From Brassica napus (taxonomy: Eukaryota > Streptophyta > Magnoliopsida > Brassicales > Brassicaceae): a stretch of 64,000 nucleotides of DNA. The stretch spans positions 110,929-174,928 of the forward strand of contig NW_026015144.1 of NCBI RefSeq assembly GCF_020379485.1, in the 5' to 3' direction. This document shows positions 1-10,167 of the stretch, one piece after another. The stretch's first letter is position 1; every line of letters begins with the position of its first letter. The notes beneath the pieces are model-generated. The model searched no databases. It was given only the letters and a program-made list of their open reading frames with translations, and was not told where the DNA came from. Position numbers and translations under genes: made by a program.

Positions 1-3000
1 AAAGTAGTGGAGAATCACCAGGAAGCTGAATAAATCTCATAGGAGTTAGGATGAAGAAGCTATCCCACTTTCAAATCAGGTGATCCCAGTTTTCCTGTTT
101 GGGAATATGACAGCTTCTTTGTCATTCTAATCAAACCAGGATGAATCGCGATGTAAGAAGCTTGATTTTGATACATAAAGTAGTGGAGAATCACCAGGAA
201 GCTGAATAAATCTCATAGGAGTTAGGATGAAGAAGCTATCCCACTTTCAAATCAGGTGATCCCAGTTTTCCTGTTTGGGAATATGACAGCTTCTTTGTCA
301 TTCTAATCAAACCAGGATGAATCGCGATGTAAGAAGCTTGATTTTGATACATAAAGTAGTGGAGAATCACCAGGAAGCTGAATAAATCTCATAGGAGTTA
401 GGATGAAGAAGCTATCCCACTTTCAAATCAGGTGATCCCAGTTTTCCTGTTTGGGAATATGACAGCTTCTTTGTCATTCTAATCAAACCAGGATGAATCG
501 CGATGTAAGAAGCTTGATTTTGATACATAAAGTAGTGGAGAATCACCAGGAAGCTGAATAAATCTCATAGGAGTTAGGATGAAGAAGCTATCCCACTTTC
601 AAATCAGGTGATCCCAGTTTTCCTGTTTGGGAATATGACAGCTTCTTTGTCATTCTAATCAAACCAGGATGAATCGCGATGTAAGAAGCTTGATTTTGAT
701 ACATAAAGTAGTGGAGAATCACCAGGAAGCTGAATAAATCTCATAGGAGTTAGGATGAAGAAGCTATCCCACTTTCAAATCAGGTGATCCCAGTTTTCCT
801 GTTTGGGAATATGACAGCTTCTTTGTCATTCTAATCAAACCAGGATGAATCGCGATGTAAGAAGCTTGATTTTGATACATAAAGTAGTGGAGAATCACCA
901 GGAAGTCGAATAAATCTCATAGGAGTTAGGATGAAGAAGCTATCCCACTTTCAAATCAGGTGATCCCAGTTTTCCTGTTTGGGAATATGACAGCTTCTTT
1001 GTCATTCTAATCAAACCAGGATGAATCGCGATGTAAGAAGCTTGATTTTGATACATAAAGTAGTGGAGAATCACCAGGAAGCTGAATAAATCTCATAGGA
1101 GTTAGGATGAAGAAGCTATCCCACTTTCAAATCAGGTGATCCCAGTTTTCCTGTTTGGGAATATGACAGCTTCTTTGTCATTCTAATCAAACCAGGATGA
1201 ATCGCGATGTAAGAAGCTTGATTTTGATACATAAAGTAGTGGAGAATCACCAGGAAGTCGAATAAATCTCATAGGAGTTAGGATGAAGAAGCTATCCCAC
1301 TTTCAAATCAGGTGATCCCAGTTTTCCTGTTTGGGAATATGACAGCTTCTTTGTCATTCTAATCAAACCAGGATGAATCGCGATGTAAGAAGCTTGATTT
1401 TGATACATAAAGTAGTGGAGAATCACCAGGAAGCTGAATAAATCTCATAGGAGTTAGGATGAAGAAGCTATCCCACTTTCAAATCAGGTGATCCCAGTTT
1501 TCCTGTTTGGGAATATGACAGCTTCTTTGTCATTCTAATCAAACCAGGATGAATCGCGATGTAAGAAGCTTGATTTTGATACATAAAGTAGTGGAGAATC
1601 ACCAGGAAGCTGAATAAATCTCATAGGAGTTAGGATGAAGAAGCTATCCCACTTTCAAATCAGGTGATCCCAGTTTTCCTGTTTGGGAATATGACAGCTT
1701 CTTTGTCATTCTAATCAAACCAGGATGAATCGCGATGTAAGAAGCTTGATTTTGATACATAAAGTAGTGGAGAATCACCAGGAAGTCGAATAAATCTCAT
1801 AGGAGTTAGGATGAAGAAGCTATCCCACTTTCAAATCAGGTGATCCCAGTTTTCCTGTTTGGGAATATGACAGCTTCTTTGTCATTCTAATCAAACCAGG
1901 ATGAATCGCGATGTAAGAAGCTTGATTTTGATACATAAAGTAGTGGAGAATCACCAGGAAGTCGAATAAATCTCATAGGAGTTAGGATGAAGAAGCTATC
2001 CCACTTTCAAATCAGGTGATCCCAGTTTTCCTGTTTGGGAATATGACAGCTTCTTTGTCATTCTAATCAAACCAGGATGAATCGCGATGTAAGAAGCTTG
2101 ATTTTGAAACATAAAGTAGTGGAGAATCACCAGGAAGCTGAATAAATCTCATAGGAGTTAGGATGAAGAAGCTATCCCACTTTCAAATCAGGTGATCCCA
2201 GTTTTCCTGTTTGGGAATATGACAGCTTCTTTGTCATTCTAATCAAACCAGGATGAATCGCGATGTAAGAAGCTTGATTTTGATACATAAAGTAGTGGAG
2301 AATCACCAGGAAGTCGAATAAATCTCATAGGAGTTAGGATGAAGAAGCTATCCCACTTTCAAATCAGGTGATCCCAGTTTTCCTGTTTGGGAATATGACA
2401 GCTTCTTTGTCATTCTAATCAAACCAGGATGAATCGCGATGTAAGAAGCTTGATTTTGATACATAAAGTAGTGGAGAATCACCAGGAAGCTGAATAAATC
2501 TCATAGGAGTTAGGATGAAGAAGCTATCCCACTTTCAAATCAGGTGATCCCAGTTTTCCTGTTTGGGAATATGACAGCTTCTTTGTCATTCTAATCAAAC
2601 CAGGATGAATCGCGATGTAAGAAGCTTGATTTTGATACATAAAGTAGTGGAGAATCACCAGGAAGTCGAATAAATCTCATAGGAGTTAGGATGAAGAAGC
2701 TATCCCACTTTCAAATCAGGTGATCCCAGTTTTCCTGTTTGGGAATATGACAGCTTCTTTGTCATTCTAATCAAACCAGGATGAATCGCGATGTAAGAAG
2801 CTTGATTTTGATACATAAAGTAGTGGAGAATCACCAGGAAGCTGAATAAATCTCATAGGAGTTAGGATGAAGAAGCTATCCCACTTTCAAATCAGGTGAT
2901 CCCAGTTTTCCTGTTTGGGAATATGACAGCTTCTTTGTCATTCTAATCAAACCAGGATGAATCGCGATGTAAGAAGCTTGATTTTGAAACATAAAGTAGT

Positions 3001-4077
3001 GGAGAATCACCAGGAAGCTGAATAAATCTCATAGGAGTTAGGATGAAGAAGCTATCCCACTTTCAAATCAGGTGATCCCAGTTTTCCTGTTTGGGAATAT
3101 GACAGCTTCTTTGTCATTCTAATCAAACCAGGATGAATCGCGATGTAAGAAGCTTGATTTTGATACATAAAGTAGTGGAGAATCACCAGGAAGTCGAATA
3201 AATCTCATAGGAGTTAGGATGAAGAAGCTATCCCACTTTCAAATCAGGTGATCCCAGTTTTCCTGTTTGGGAATATGACAGCTTCTTTGTCATTCTAATC
3301 AAACCAGGATGAATCGCGATGTAAGAAGCTTGATTTTGATACATAAAGTAGTGGAGAATCACCAGGAAGTCGAATAAATCTCATAGGAGTTAGGATGAAG
3401 AAGCTATCCCACTTTCAAATCAGGTGATCCCAGTTTTCCTGTTTGGGAATATGACAGCTTCTTTGTCATTCTAATCAAACCAGGATGAATCGCGATGTAA
3501 GAAGCTTGATTTTGAAACATAAAGTAGTGGAGAATCACCAGGAAGCTGAATAAATCTCATAGGAGTTAGGATGAAGAAGCTATCCCACTTTCAAATCAGG
3601 TGATCCCAGTTTTCCTGTTTGGGAATATGACAGCTTCTTTGTCATTCTAATCAAACCAGGATGAATCGCGATGTAAGAAGCTTGATTTTGATACATAAAG
3701 TAGTGGAGAATCACCAGGAAGCTGAATAAATCTCATAGGAGTTAGGATGAAGAAGCTATCCCACTTTCAAATCAGGTGATCCCAGTTTTCCTATTTGGGA
3801 ATATGACAGCTTCTTTGTCATTCTAATCAAACCAGGATGAATCGCGATGTAAGAAGCTTGATTTTGATACATAAAGTAGTGGAGAATCACCAGGAAGCTG
3901 AATCATAGGAGTTAGGATGAAGAAGCTATCCCACTTTCAAATCAGGTGATCCCAGTTTTCCTATTTGGGAATATGACAGCTTATTTGTCATTCTAATCAA
4001 ACCAGGATGAATCGCGATGTAAGAAGCATGCTTTTGAAACATAAAGTAGTGGAGAATCACCAGGAAGCTGAATAAAT
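1..4077. repeat. Centromeric satellite array 1 (176-bp CentBr-type monomers)
   Basis: About 23 head-to-tail monomers; the text AAAGTAGTGG recurs at 1, 177, 353 and so on, giving a period of exactly 176 bp. I recognise it as the CentBr centromere satellite of Brassica. Monomers are almost identical, with a few diagnostic variants: GCTG or GTCG near monomer position 25, and GATAC or GAAAC near position 170. GTCG occurs in monomers 5, 7, 10, 11, 13, 15, 18 and 19 (counting from 0), a pattern that repeats after eight monomers. A 6-bp deletion lies near 3903. The right edge (TAAAT, 4073-4077) is the target-site duplication of Copia-A. No genes are present. Confidence 0.97.
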
Positions 4078-4694
4078 TGTTAAGATGAGCTGAGTATAAG
4101 GAGAAGAGATGAGGGGTTGAAGGCATGAAGAGATAAGGAAGTGTAGAACTAAGGAATGGAGAGCATGGGAGAGTTTGGTACGGACGGGCCGTACAGGCCG
4201 TACCGGCCGTACCGGCCGTACAGATTGTATCGACCAGACTCGACCAAAGGTAAAAGAGACTTACCCGGGTAACTCGGTTGAAGGGAAGAAGCTTTACCCA
4301 AAGCTTAGGATGAGTTGTGACCGTTAAGGGAAAGGAAGAAGCTGGGCGTGACAGTCTGGCACAGCTGGAAAGGTAAAAGGGATCTTATCCAAGATCCTAG
4401 ATGCCTTACACATGTGGAGAACCTCATTGGATCATTTTAAACTAAGCGCTCCACCCTTCTTTGACTACACATGCTTTAGCTTATCCTCTTGTATTGTAAA
4501 GCCCTAATCTCGACACTATATATATGTAACTCAGTCTCATTAATAAGATTAGACAGTTCTGAGTATTCTTAGCCTCCATGGCATTTCTCTTAGACTCTTG
4601 ATCTAATCTCTTACTCTCTACACTCGTTTCTTCTCTAATCTCTCTCAAATCTATTCTAAACACTCAGATTACTCTTTATTACTCTAAAGTCATA
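4078..4694 (+). repeat. Copia-A 5' LTR (617 bp)
   Basis: Starts TGTTAAG and ends TCATA, directly before the primer binding site. It holds a GTAC cluster (4178-4221), a TATA-like CTATATATATG at 4516-4526, and then a pyrimidine-rich stretch full of TAATCTC-like words that should be R/U5. A 60-codon antisense frame in it is repeated in the 3' LTR and is not a gene. Confidence 0.93.
4178..4221 (+). promoter_or_regulatory. GTAC-motif cluster in Copia-A U3 (SBP-box-like)
   Basis: Five GTAC cores in 44 bp (starting at 4178, 4191, 4200, 4209 and 4218), the later ones in a 9-bp GGCCGTAC(A/C) tandem unit. GTAC is the known core of SBP-box (SPL) transcription-factor sites and of copper-response elements. 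The cluster lies about 300 bp upstream of the TATA-like box. The same cluster is at 9651-9694 in the 3' LTR. Regulatory function is inferred. Confidence 0.5.
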
Positions 4695-4886
4695 TGGTAT
4701 CAGAGCCAGGTTCGTGAGAATCTGAGTTCTTGTTGAGGTTTGTATCAAGACAAAGGATAGAAGCTAGGAGCTGGGCGTTGAAGATTCAAGCTTCAAGTCT
4801 TCTCCGGTTGTGTTTCTAGTCTTGTTGGTGTGATTACTACTCTCAGTCCAAGATTTAGCAAGCTGTTTACGTCTAGCTGCTTCAAG

Positions 4887-7800
4887 ATGGATAGTGGGAT
4901 GAAGATGAAGGTGGCGGTAGTGTTCAAGGGGAACAACTACCTAGTTTGGTCACGGATGGTAAAGACCGCAGTTGGGAGCAAAGGCTTGTGGGGACACATT
5001 ACCTCTGGAACGGCCCCAAAGCCGGTTGCTCAAGAAGAAGACAAGGATGAGACAGCAAAGGATCCATTTGAGAGGTGGGAGCAGGAAGACATGATGGTGA
5101 TGTCAGTTCTTCATGCTTCCTTAGAGCCGGCGATTCTGGATGCATACTGCTACTGTGAGACAGCAAAGGAGTTGTGGGATACCTTAAAGAGGGTGTATGG
5201 AAACACATCCAACCTGAGCAGAGTCTTTGAGGTAAAGCAAGAGATCAACAACTTGACTCAAGAAGACATGGAGTTTACCAAGCACCTAGGAAGGTTCAGG
5301 TCACTCTGGTCCGAGCTAGAGATGTTGAGGCCAAGCACGGTTGATCCTAGTGAGCTAATCAAGAGGCGTGAGCAGGACAAGGTCTTTGGACTGCTCTTGA
5401 CACTGAATCCGGCATACAGTGGGCTGATACAACACATGCTGAGAGATGATACTCTACCTGACTTGGAGGAAGTGTGTTCTAGGATTCAGAAAGAGCAAGG
5501 GTCAATTGGGTTGTTTGGGAAGAAGGGGGAGTTGTCTTTAGCTAACCAAGCCGCTCAAGCTGAGCAAGGAGAGACTCCACAAGCTAACAGAGCTACGAAT
5601 GGGAAGTTTGAGGATAGGAGGTTCAATGGGAGCTGTGATCATTGCAAGAAGCAAGGCCACAAGAAGAGCCAGTGTTGGATACTCCACCCACACCTCAAAC
5701 CGGCAAAGTTCATGAAGGAAAGGGAAGCTAGAGCTCACATGTCTGACGGGTCAAGTGATGTGGGTACTAGCAAGGCTCAAGAAGGTGGTACAAGTGATGG
5801 CAAGTCTCTGGTGGCGTACATGGGAGCTCCTAGCAGCCGCAACAATGATCAGGACTTCATAAGGAAGGCTGACATTGATGCACTCATCAAGATGTTCAAG
5901 GATAACGGTAACATCTATGGTTATTCTTATGGTGCTTCCATGATTGCTAGGACTGTAGGAGACTTAGATTGCATCACTAGAACTGATAGTATAGCTAGGT
6001 CTCTAAGAAGTGCAAATAACTACAATGCATATAAGCCATCTAGTATACTCGCTCACCTTGCTAGTAATCAATCAACTAGACCTCTTATTGTAGATTCAGG
6101 TGCTTCACATCACATGATTAGTGATACTAAGTTAATTAAGAACATTGTGCCTACTAAGGGTCATGTGATGATTGCAAATGGTGATAAGGTTCCAATTAAA
6201 GGAATAGGAACACTTAAACTGTTTAGTAAAGACTCAAAAGCTTTCTATATGCCTGACTTTACTTCAAACTTATTATCTGTCAAGAAATGTGCAACTGACT
6301 TGCAATGCAATGTCATATTTAGTCCTGATGATGTGAAGTTTCAGGATATTGAAAGCAGCAAAGTGATTGGAAAAGGAGTAACAAAAGGAGACTTATATTT
6401 GCTTGAAGATCTTGCTCCTGTTTCTGATATTAGCTGCTCGTTTACTACTGCTTCTGTTCCTAGTTTAAATAAGAATGCATTGTGGCATGCTAGACTAGGA
6501 CACCCTCATAATAAGGCTTTAAAACTGATGTTGCCAGGTGTTTCTTTTGAAAACAATGATTGTGAAGCTTGCATTTTAGGCAAGCATTGTAAAACTGTTT
6601 TTCCAAACTCTTCTACGGTTTATGAGAAGTGCTTTGATCTTATTCACTCTGATGTATGGACTGCTCCTTGTTTATCTAGAGAGAATCATAAGTATTATGT
6701 CTCATTCATTGATGAAAAATCTAAATACACCTGGTTAACCTTAATTCCAACTAAAGATAGGGTACTTGATGCATTTAAAAATTTTCAATCCTATGTAACT
6801 AACCATTATCAAGCCAAGATTAAGATTTTCAGGTCAGATAATGGAGGAGAATACATTGGACAAGCTTTCAAGCAACACTTATCTCAGTATGGAATTCTTC
6901 ATCAAACAAGCTGTCCCTACACTCCACAACAGAATGGTGTGGCTGAGAGGAAGAATAGGCACCTTATGGAAGTTGCAAGATCAATGATGTTTCAAGCTAA
7001 TGTACCTAAGAAGTTTTGGAGTGATGCAGTAGCCACGGCCTGCTATCTAATCAACAGGACTCCCACACTGATCCTGAAAGGGCAGTCACCATTTGAGGTT
7101 CTCAACAAACATAAACCCTCATTAGAACATATAAGGATCTTTGGGTGTTTATGTTATGTTTTGATACCCGGGGAGTTGAGAAACAAGCTTGAAGCTAGGA
7201 GTACTAAGGCAATGTTTATTGGCTACTCTACAACTCAAAAGGGATACAAGTGTTATAATCCAGACACAAGAAGGGTGCTGGTATCAAGGGATGTGAAGTT
7301 TGTTGAAGAGAGAGGATATTATGAGGAGCAAAACAAAGAAGACTTGAAGGATCTTACCTCGGAGAGAGCCACTACCTTGCGGATCATCTTAGAAAGTATT
7401 GGAGTCAAGGTGAGACAAGATCAGCAAGGATCTGGCAGTAACCCAGGATCTCAACCACCAACTGGTGGGCGTTCAGCAACTCCCACTTCTGATCATGGGG
7501 GGGAAAGGAGTGAACCAGAGACAACTCAAGAGAGTAGTGAAGCATCTGGTACACATGATCAAGATGTGGAAGTAAGTGAACAGCAAGATGGAGCTGAAGC
7601 AAGTCAGCTAGGAGAAGAAGAGGCAGTTGAAGTGTCTACTTCTGTACCACAAGAAAGTGGAGAAGAATCACAAGTGGAACAACCGGAACCAGCATTGAGA
7701 AGAAGCACACGGATCAGGAGAGATGCTTCCAACTGGGTAAGCACGAGAGTGTACTACAATGCCCAGGCTGTGGAGCATCCTTCTCAAGCTGTGTGTTCCT

Positions 7801-9410
7801 TTGCTCAATACCCTGAAGAACATTGTGCTTTTATGGTAAACTTGGATGAGAACTACATACCAAGAAGCTATGAAGAGGCAATGATGGATAAAGAATGGAA
7901 GGAATCAGTTGGAGCTGAGGCAGGAGCTATGATCAAGAATGATACATGGTATGAGAGTGAGTTACCAAAAGGGAAGAAGGCGGTGACTAGTAGATGGATC
8001 TTCACAATCAAGTATAAGGCTGATGGAAAGGTGGAGAGGAAGAAGTCAAGATTGGTTGCAAGAGGCTTTACTCAAACTTATGGAGAAGATTACATTGAGA
8101 CCTTTGCACCAGTAGCTAAACTTCACACAATCCGGATTGTCTTAAGCTTAGCTGTGAACCTTGGATGGGGCTTATGGCAAATGGATGTGAAGAATGCATT
8201 TCTACAAGGAGAGCTGGAGGATGAAGTGTATATGCATCCACCTCCAGGCTTGGAACACTTAGTGAAGAGAGGGAATGTGTTGAGACTGAAGAAAGCTATC
8301 TATGGACTGAAGCAATCACCAAGAGCTTGGTACAACAAGCTGAGTACCACTCTGAATGGCCGAGGCTTCAAGAAGTCTGAACTAGACCACACCCTCTTCA
8401 CTCTCACTACTTCCTCAGGTATGATTGCACTCCTTGTGTATGTTGATGATATCATTATCACAGGAAGTGATAAGGAAGGTATCATAGCAACCAAGGAGTT
8501 TCTTAAATCCATGTTTGAGATTAAAGACTTGGGAGAAATGAAATACTTTCTTGGAATTGAGATATGTAGATCCAAGGAAGGTTTGTTCATGTCCCAAAGG
8601 AAGTATACACTTGATCTTTTGAAAGGTGCAGGTGCTTATGGAGGCAAGACAGCAAGGATGCCTATGGAGGATGGCTACAAAGTCCCACGAGAGGGGGAGA
8701 TTGAAGACAGCAAACCTTATCAGGATCCTAAACTCTATAGAAAGCTAGTTGGTAAATTGATTTACCTTACCATAACTAGACCTGATATTTGCTTTGCTGT
8801 GAATCAGGTGAGTCAACACATGCAAGTGCCTAAGGAACATCATTGGCGCATGGTGGAGAGGATCTTGATGTACCTCAACGGCTCACCTGATCAAGGAGTA
8901 TGGATGGGTTGCAATGGGAGCACTGAAGTGGTTGGATACTGTGATGCGGATTGGGCTGGTGATAGAGCAGACAGGAGATCAACCACAGGCTATTGCACAT
9001 TCATTGGAGGCAACTTGGTTACTTGGAAGAGTAAGAAGCAGAAGGTGGTGTCTTGCTCAAGTGCAGAAGCCGAGTATAGAGCTATGCTGAAGCTGACCAA
9101 CGAGCTGGTGTGGATCAAGGGCATCTTGAAGCATTTGGAGATTGATCAAGCCACGCCAATGACAATGCATTGTGATAACCAAGCTGCCATTCACATTGCC
9201 TCCAACTCGGTGTTTCATGAGAGAACCAAGCACATTGAGGTTGATTGTCACAAGGTGAGGCAGATGATTGTGCTAGGAGTGATCTTGCCATGCTACACTA
9301 GAAGTGAAGATCAGTTAGCGGATGTGTTCACCAAGGCTGCAAGGCAAAAGACAATGGAGTCCATTCACATTAGATTGGGACTCATTGATCTTGGTAAGAG
9401 AAGGAGCTGA
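4887..9410 (+). CDS. Copia-A Gag-Pol polyprotein, intact (about 1,507 aa)
   Basis: One uninterrupted frame encoding the whole Ty1/copia polyprotein. ATG 4887 is the first in-frame ATG after the primer site and matches the start of Copia-B (MDSGMK versus MESGMN); the frame extends 57 bp further upstream only with a GTG. Order, with residues counted from 4887: Gag with zinc knuckle CDHCKKQGHKKSQC at about 250-263; aspartic protease VDSGASHHM with D near 403; integrase with an HHCC domain (LWHARLGHPHN...CEACILGKHC) and catalytic D589, D651, E687, which is the D,D-35-E spacing; reverse transcriptase with YVDDIIITG at about 1185; RNase H with DADWAGD near 1353 and SSAEAEY. The protein should assemble virus-like particles in the cytoplasm, copy its RNA and integrate the cDNA. 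All catalytic residues I looked for are present. The clade within copia was not determined. Confidence 0.95.
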   Translation: MDSGMKMKVAVVFKGNNYLVWSRMVKTAVGSKGLWGHITSGTAPKPVAQEEDKDETAKDPFERWEQEDMMVMSVLHASLEPAILDAYCYCETAKELWDTLKRVYGNTSNLSRVFEVKQEINNLTQEDMEFTKHLGRFRSLWSELEMLRPSTVDPSELIKRREQDKVFGLLLTLNPAYSGLIQHMLRDDTLPDLEEVCSRIQKEQGSIGLFGKKGELSLANQAAQAEQGETPQANRATNGKFEDRRFNGSCDHCKKQGHKKSQCWILHPHLKPAKFMKEREARAHMSDGSSDVGTSKAQEGGTSDGKSLVAYMGAPSSRNNDQDFIRKADIDALIKMFKDNGNIYGYSYGASMIARTVGDLDCITRTDSIARSLRSANNYNAYKPSSILAHLASNQSTRPLIVDSGASHHMISDTKLIKNIVPTKGHVMIANGDKVPIKGIGTLKLFSKDSKAFYMPDFTSNLLSVKKCATDLQCNVIFSPDDVKFQDIESSKVIGKGVTKGDLYLLEDLAPVSDISCSFTTASVPSLNKNALWHARLGHPHNKALKLMLPGVSFENNDCEACILGKHCKTVFPNSSTVYEKCFDLIHSDVWTAPCLSRENHKYYVSFIDEKSKYTWLTLIPTKDRVLDAFKNFQSYVTNHYQAKIKIFRSDNGGEYIGQAFKQHLSQYGILHQTSCPYTPQQNGVAERKNRHLMEVARSMMFQANVPKKFWSDAVATACYLINRTPTLILKGQSPFEVLNKHKPSLEHIRIFGCLCYVLIPGELRNKLEARSTKAMFIGYSTTQKGYKCYNPDTRRVLVSRDVKFVEERGYYEEQNKEDLKDLTSERATTLRIILESIGVKVRQDQQGSGSNPGSQPPTGGRSATPTSDHGGERSEPETTQESSEASGTHDQDVEVSEQQDGAEASQLGEEEAVEVSTSVPQESGEESQVEQPEPALRRSTRIRRDASNWVSTRVYYNAQAVEHPSQAVCSFAQYPEEHCAFMVNLDENYIPRSYEEAMMDKEWKESVGAEAGAMIKNDTWYESELPKGKKAVTSRWIFTIKYKADGKVERKKSRLVARGFTQTYGEDYIETFAPVAKLHTIRIVLSLAVNLGWGLWQMDVKNAFLQGELEDEVYMHPPPGLEHLVKRGNVLRLKKAIYGLKQSPRAWYNKLSTTLNGRGFKKSELDHTLFTLTTSSGMIALLVYVDDIIITGSDKEGIIATKEFLKSMFEIKDLGEMKYFLGIEICRSKEGLFMSQRKYTLDLLKGAGAYGGKTARMPMEDGYKVPREGEIEDSKPYQDPKLYRKLVGKLIYLTITRPDICFAVNQVSQHMQVPKEHHWRMVERILMYLNGSPDQGVWMGCNGSTEVVGYCDADWAGDRADRRSTTGYCTFIGGNLVTWKSKKQKVVSCSSAEAEYRAMLKLTNELVWIKGILKHLEIDQATPMTMHCDNQAAIHIASNSVFHERTKHIEVDCHKVRQMIVLGVILPCYTRSEDQLADVFTKAARQKTMESIHIRLGLIDLGKRRS

Positions 9411-9442
9411 TCCCCTAAGTCATGAGGTCTTTACTCTTTTTC

Positions 9443-9483
9443 CCTTATCAAGGTTTTATCCCAATGGGTTTTCCTTGGTAAGG
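9443..9483 (+). other. Conserved 3' hairpin of Copia-A
   Basis: Arms CCTTATCAAGG (9443-9453) and CCTTGGTAAGG (9473-9483) form an 11-bp stem with one G-U pair. The loop carries TCCCAATGGG, whose CCC and GGG can pair. It is preceded by CTCTTTTTCCC and followed by GGTTTTTAATGAGG. It lies in the 3' untranslated stretch between the stop codon and the polypurine tract. The same structure occurs in every other element here. Confidence 0.7.
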
Positions 9484-9550
9484 TTTTTAATGAGGAAGAT
9501 CTCATGGCTGTCCAATCTTAGACTTTCACAAAGCTAAGATTGAGGGGGAG

Positions 9551-10167
9551 TGTTGAGATGAGCTGAGTATAAGGAGAAGAGATGAGGGGTTGAAGGCATG
9601 AAGAGATAAGGAAGTGTAGAACTAAGGAATGGAGAGCATGGGAGAGTTTGGTACGGACGGGCCGTACAGGCCGTACCGGCCGTACCGGCCGTACAGATTG
9701 TATCGACCAGACTCGACCAAAGGTAAAAGAGACTTACCCGGGTAACTCGGTTGAAGGGAAGAAGCTTTACCCAAAGCTTAGGATGAGTTGTGACCGTTAA
9801 GGGAAAGGAAGAAGCTGGGCGTGACAGTCTGGCACAGCTGGAAAGGTAAAAGGGATCTTATCCAAGATCCTAGATGCCTTACACATGTGGAGAACCTCAT
9901 TGGATCATTTTAAACTAAGCGCTCCACCCTTCTTTGACTACACATGCTTTAGCTTATCCTCTTGTATTGTAAAGCCCTAATCTCGACACTATATATATGT
10001 AACTCAGTCTCATTAATAAGATTAGACAGTTCTGAGTATTCTTAGCCTCCATGGCATTTCTCTTAGACTCTTGATCTAATCTCTTACTCTCTACACTCGT
10101 TTCTTCTCTAATCTCTCTCAAATCTATTCTAAACACTCAGATTACTCTTTATTACTCTAAAGTCATA
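9551..10167 (+). repeat. Copia-A 3' LTR (617 bp)
   Basis: Follows the polypurine tract. Starts TGTTGAG, ends TCATA, and is followed by the TAAAT duplication and then normal satellite. It matches the 5' LTR apart from LTR position 5. Confidence 0.93.

Larger units (their letters stand above)
4078..10167 (+). mobile_element. Copia-A: complete, coding-intact Ty1/copia LTR retrotransposon
   Basis: A 6,090-bp element inserted in the satellite, with 5-bp duplications TAAAT at 4073-4077 and 10168-10172. Removing the element and one TAAAT restores a normal satellite monomer. LTRs are 617 bp each and differ, as far as I can see, only at LTR position 5 (A/G). The primer binding site TGGTATCAGAGCCAGG (4695-4710) follows the 5' LTR directly and matches plant initiator-Met tRNA. 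The polypurine tract GAGGGGGAG (9542-9550) abuts the 3' LTR. The domain order protease, integrase, reverse transcriptase, RNase H defines Ty1/copia. LTRs begin TG and end TA. With a full-length open polyprotein and near-identical LTRs, it is a candidate for recent or current activity. Confidence 0.95.

Noticed and set aside
100..276. Search for a CENP-B-box-like motif in the monomer
   Set aside because: No TTCG-type box with the expected spacing was seen. The short TCCCA/TGGGA dyad in the monomer is too weak to claim function.
1..4077. Direct repeats resembling a CRISPR array
   Set aside because: The 176-bp units are contiguous, with no unique spacers, and match a plant centromere satellite.
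4481..4663. Small antisense open frame in the Copia-A LTR (also 9954-10136)
   Set aside because: It is duplicated only because it lies in the LTR, has no recognisable domain, and overlaps the promoter region.
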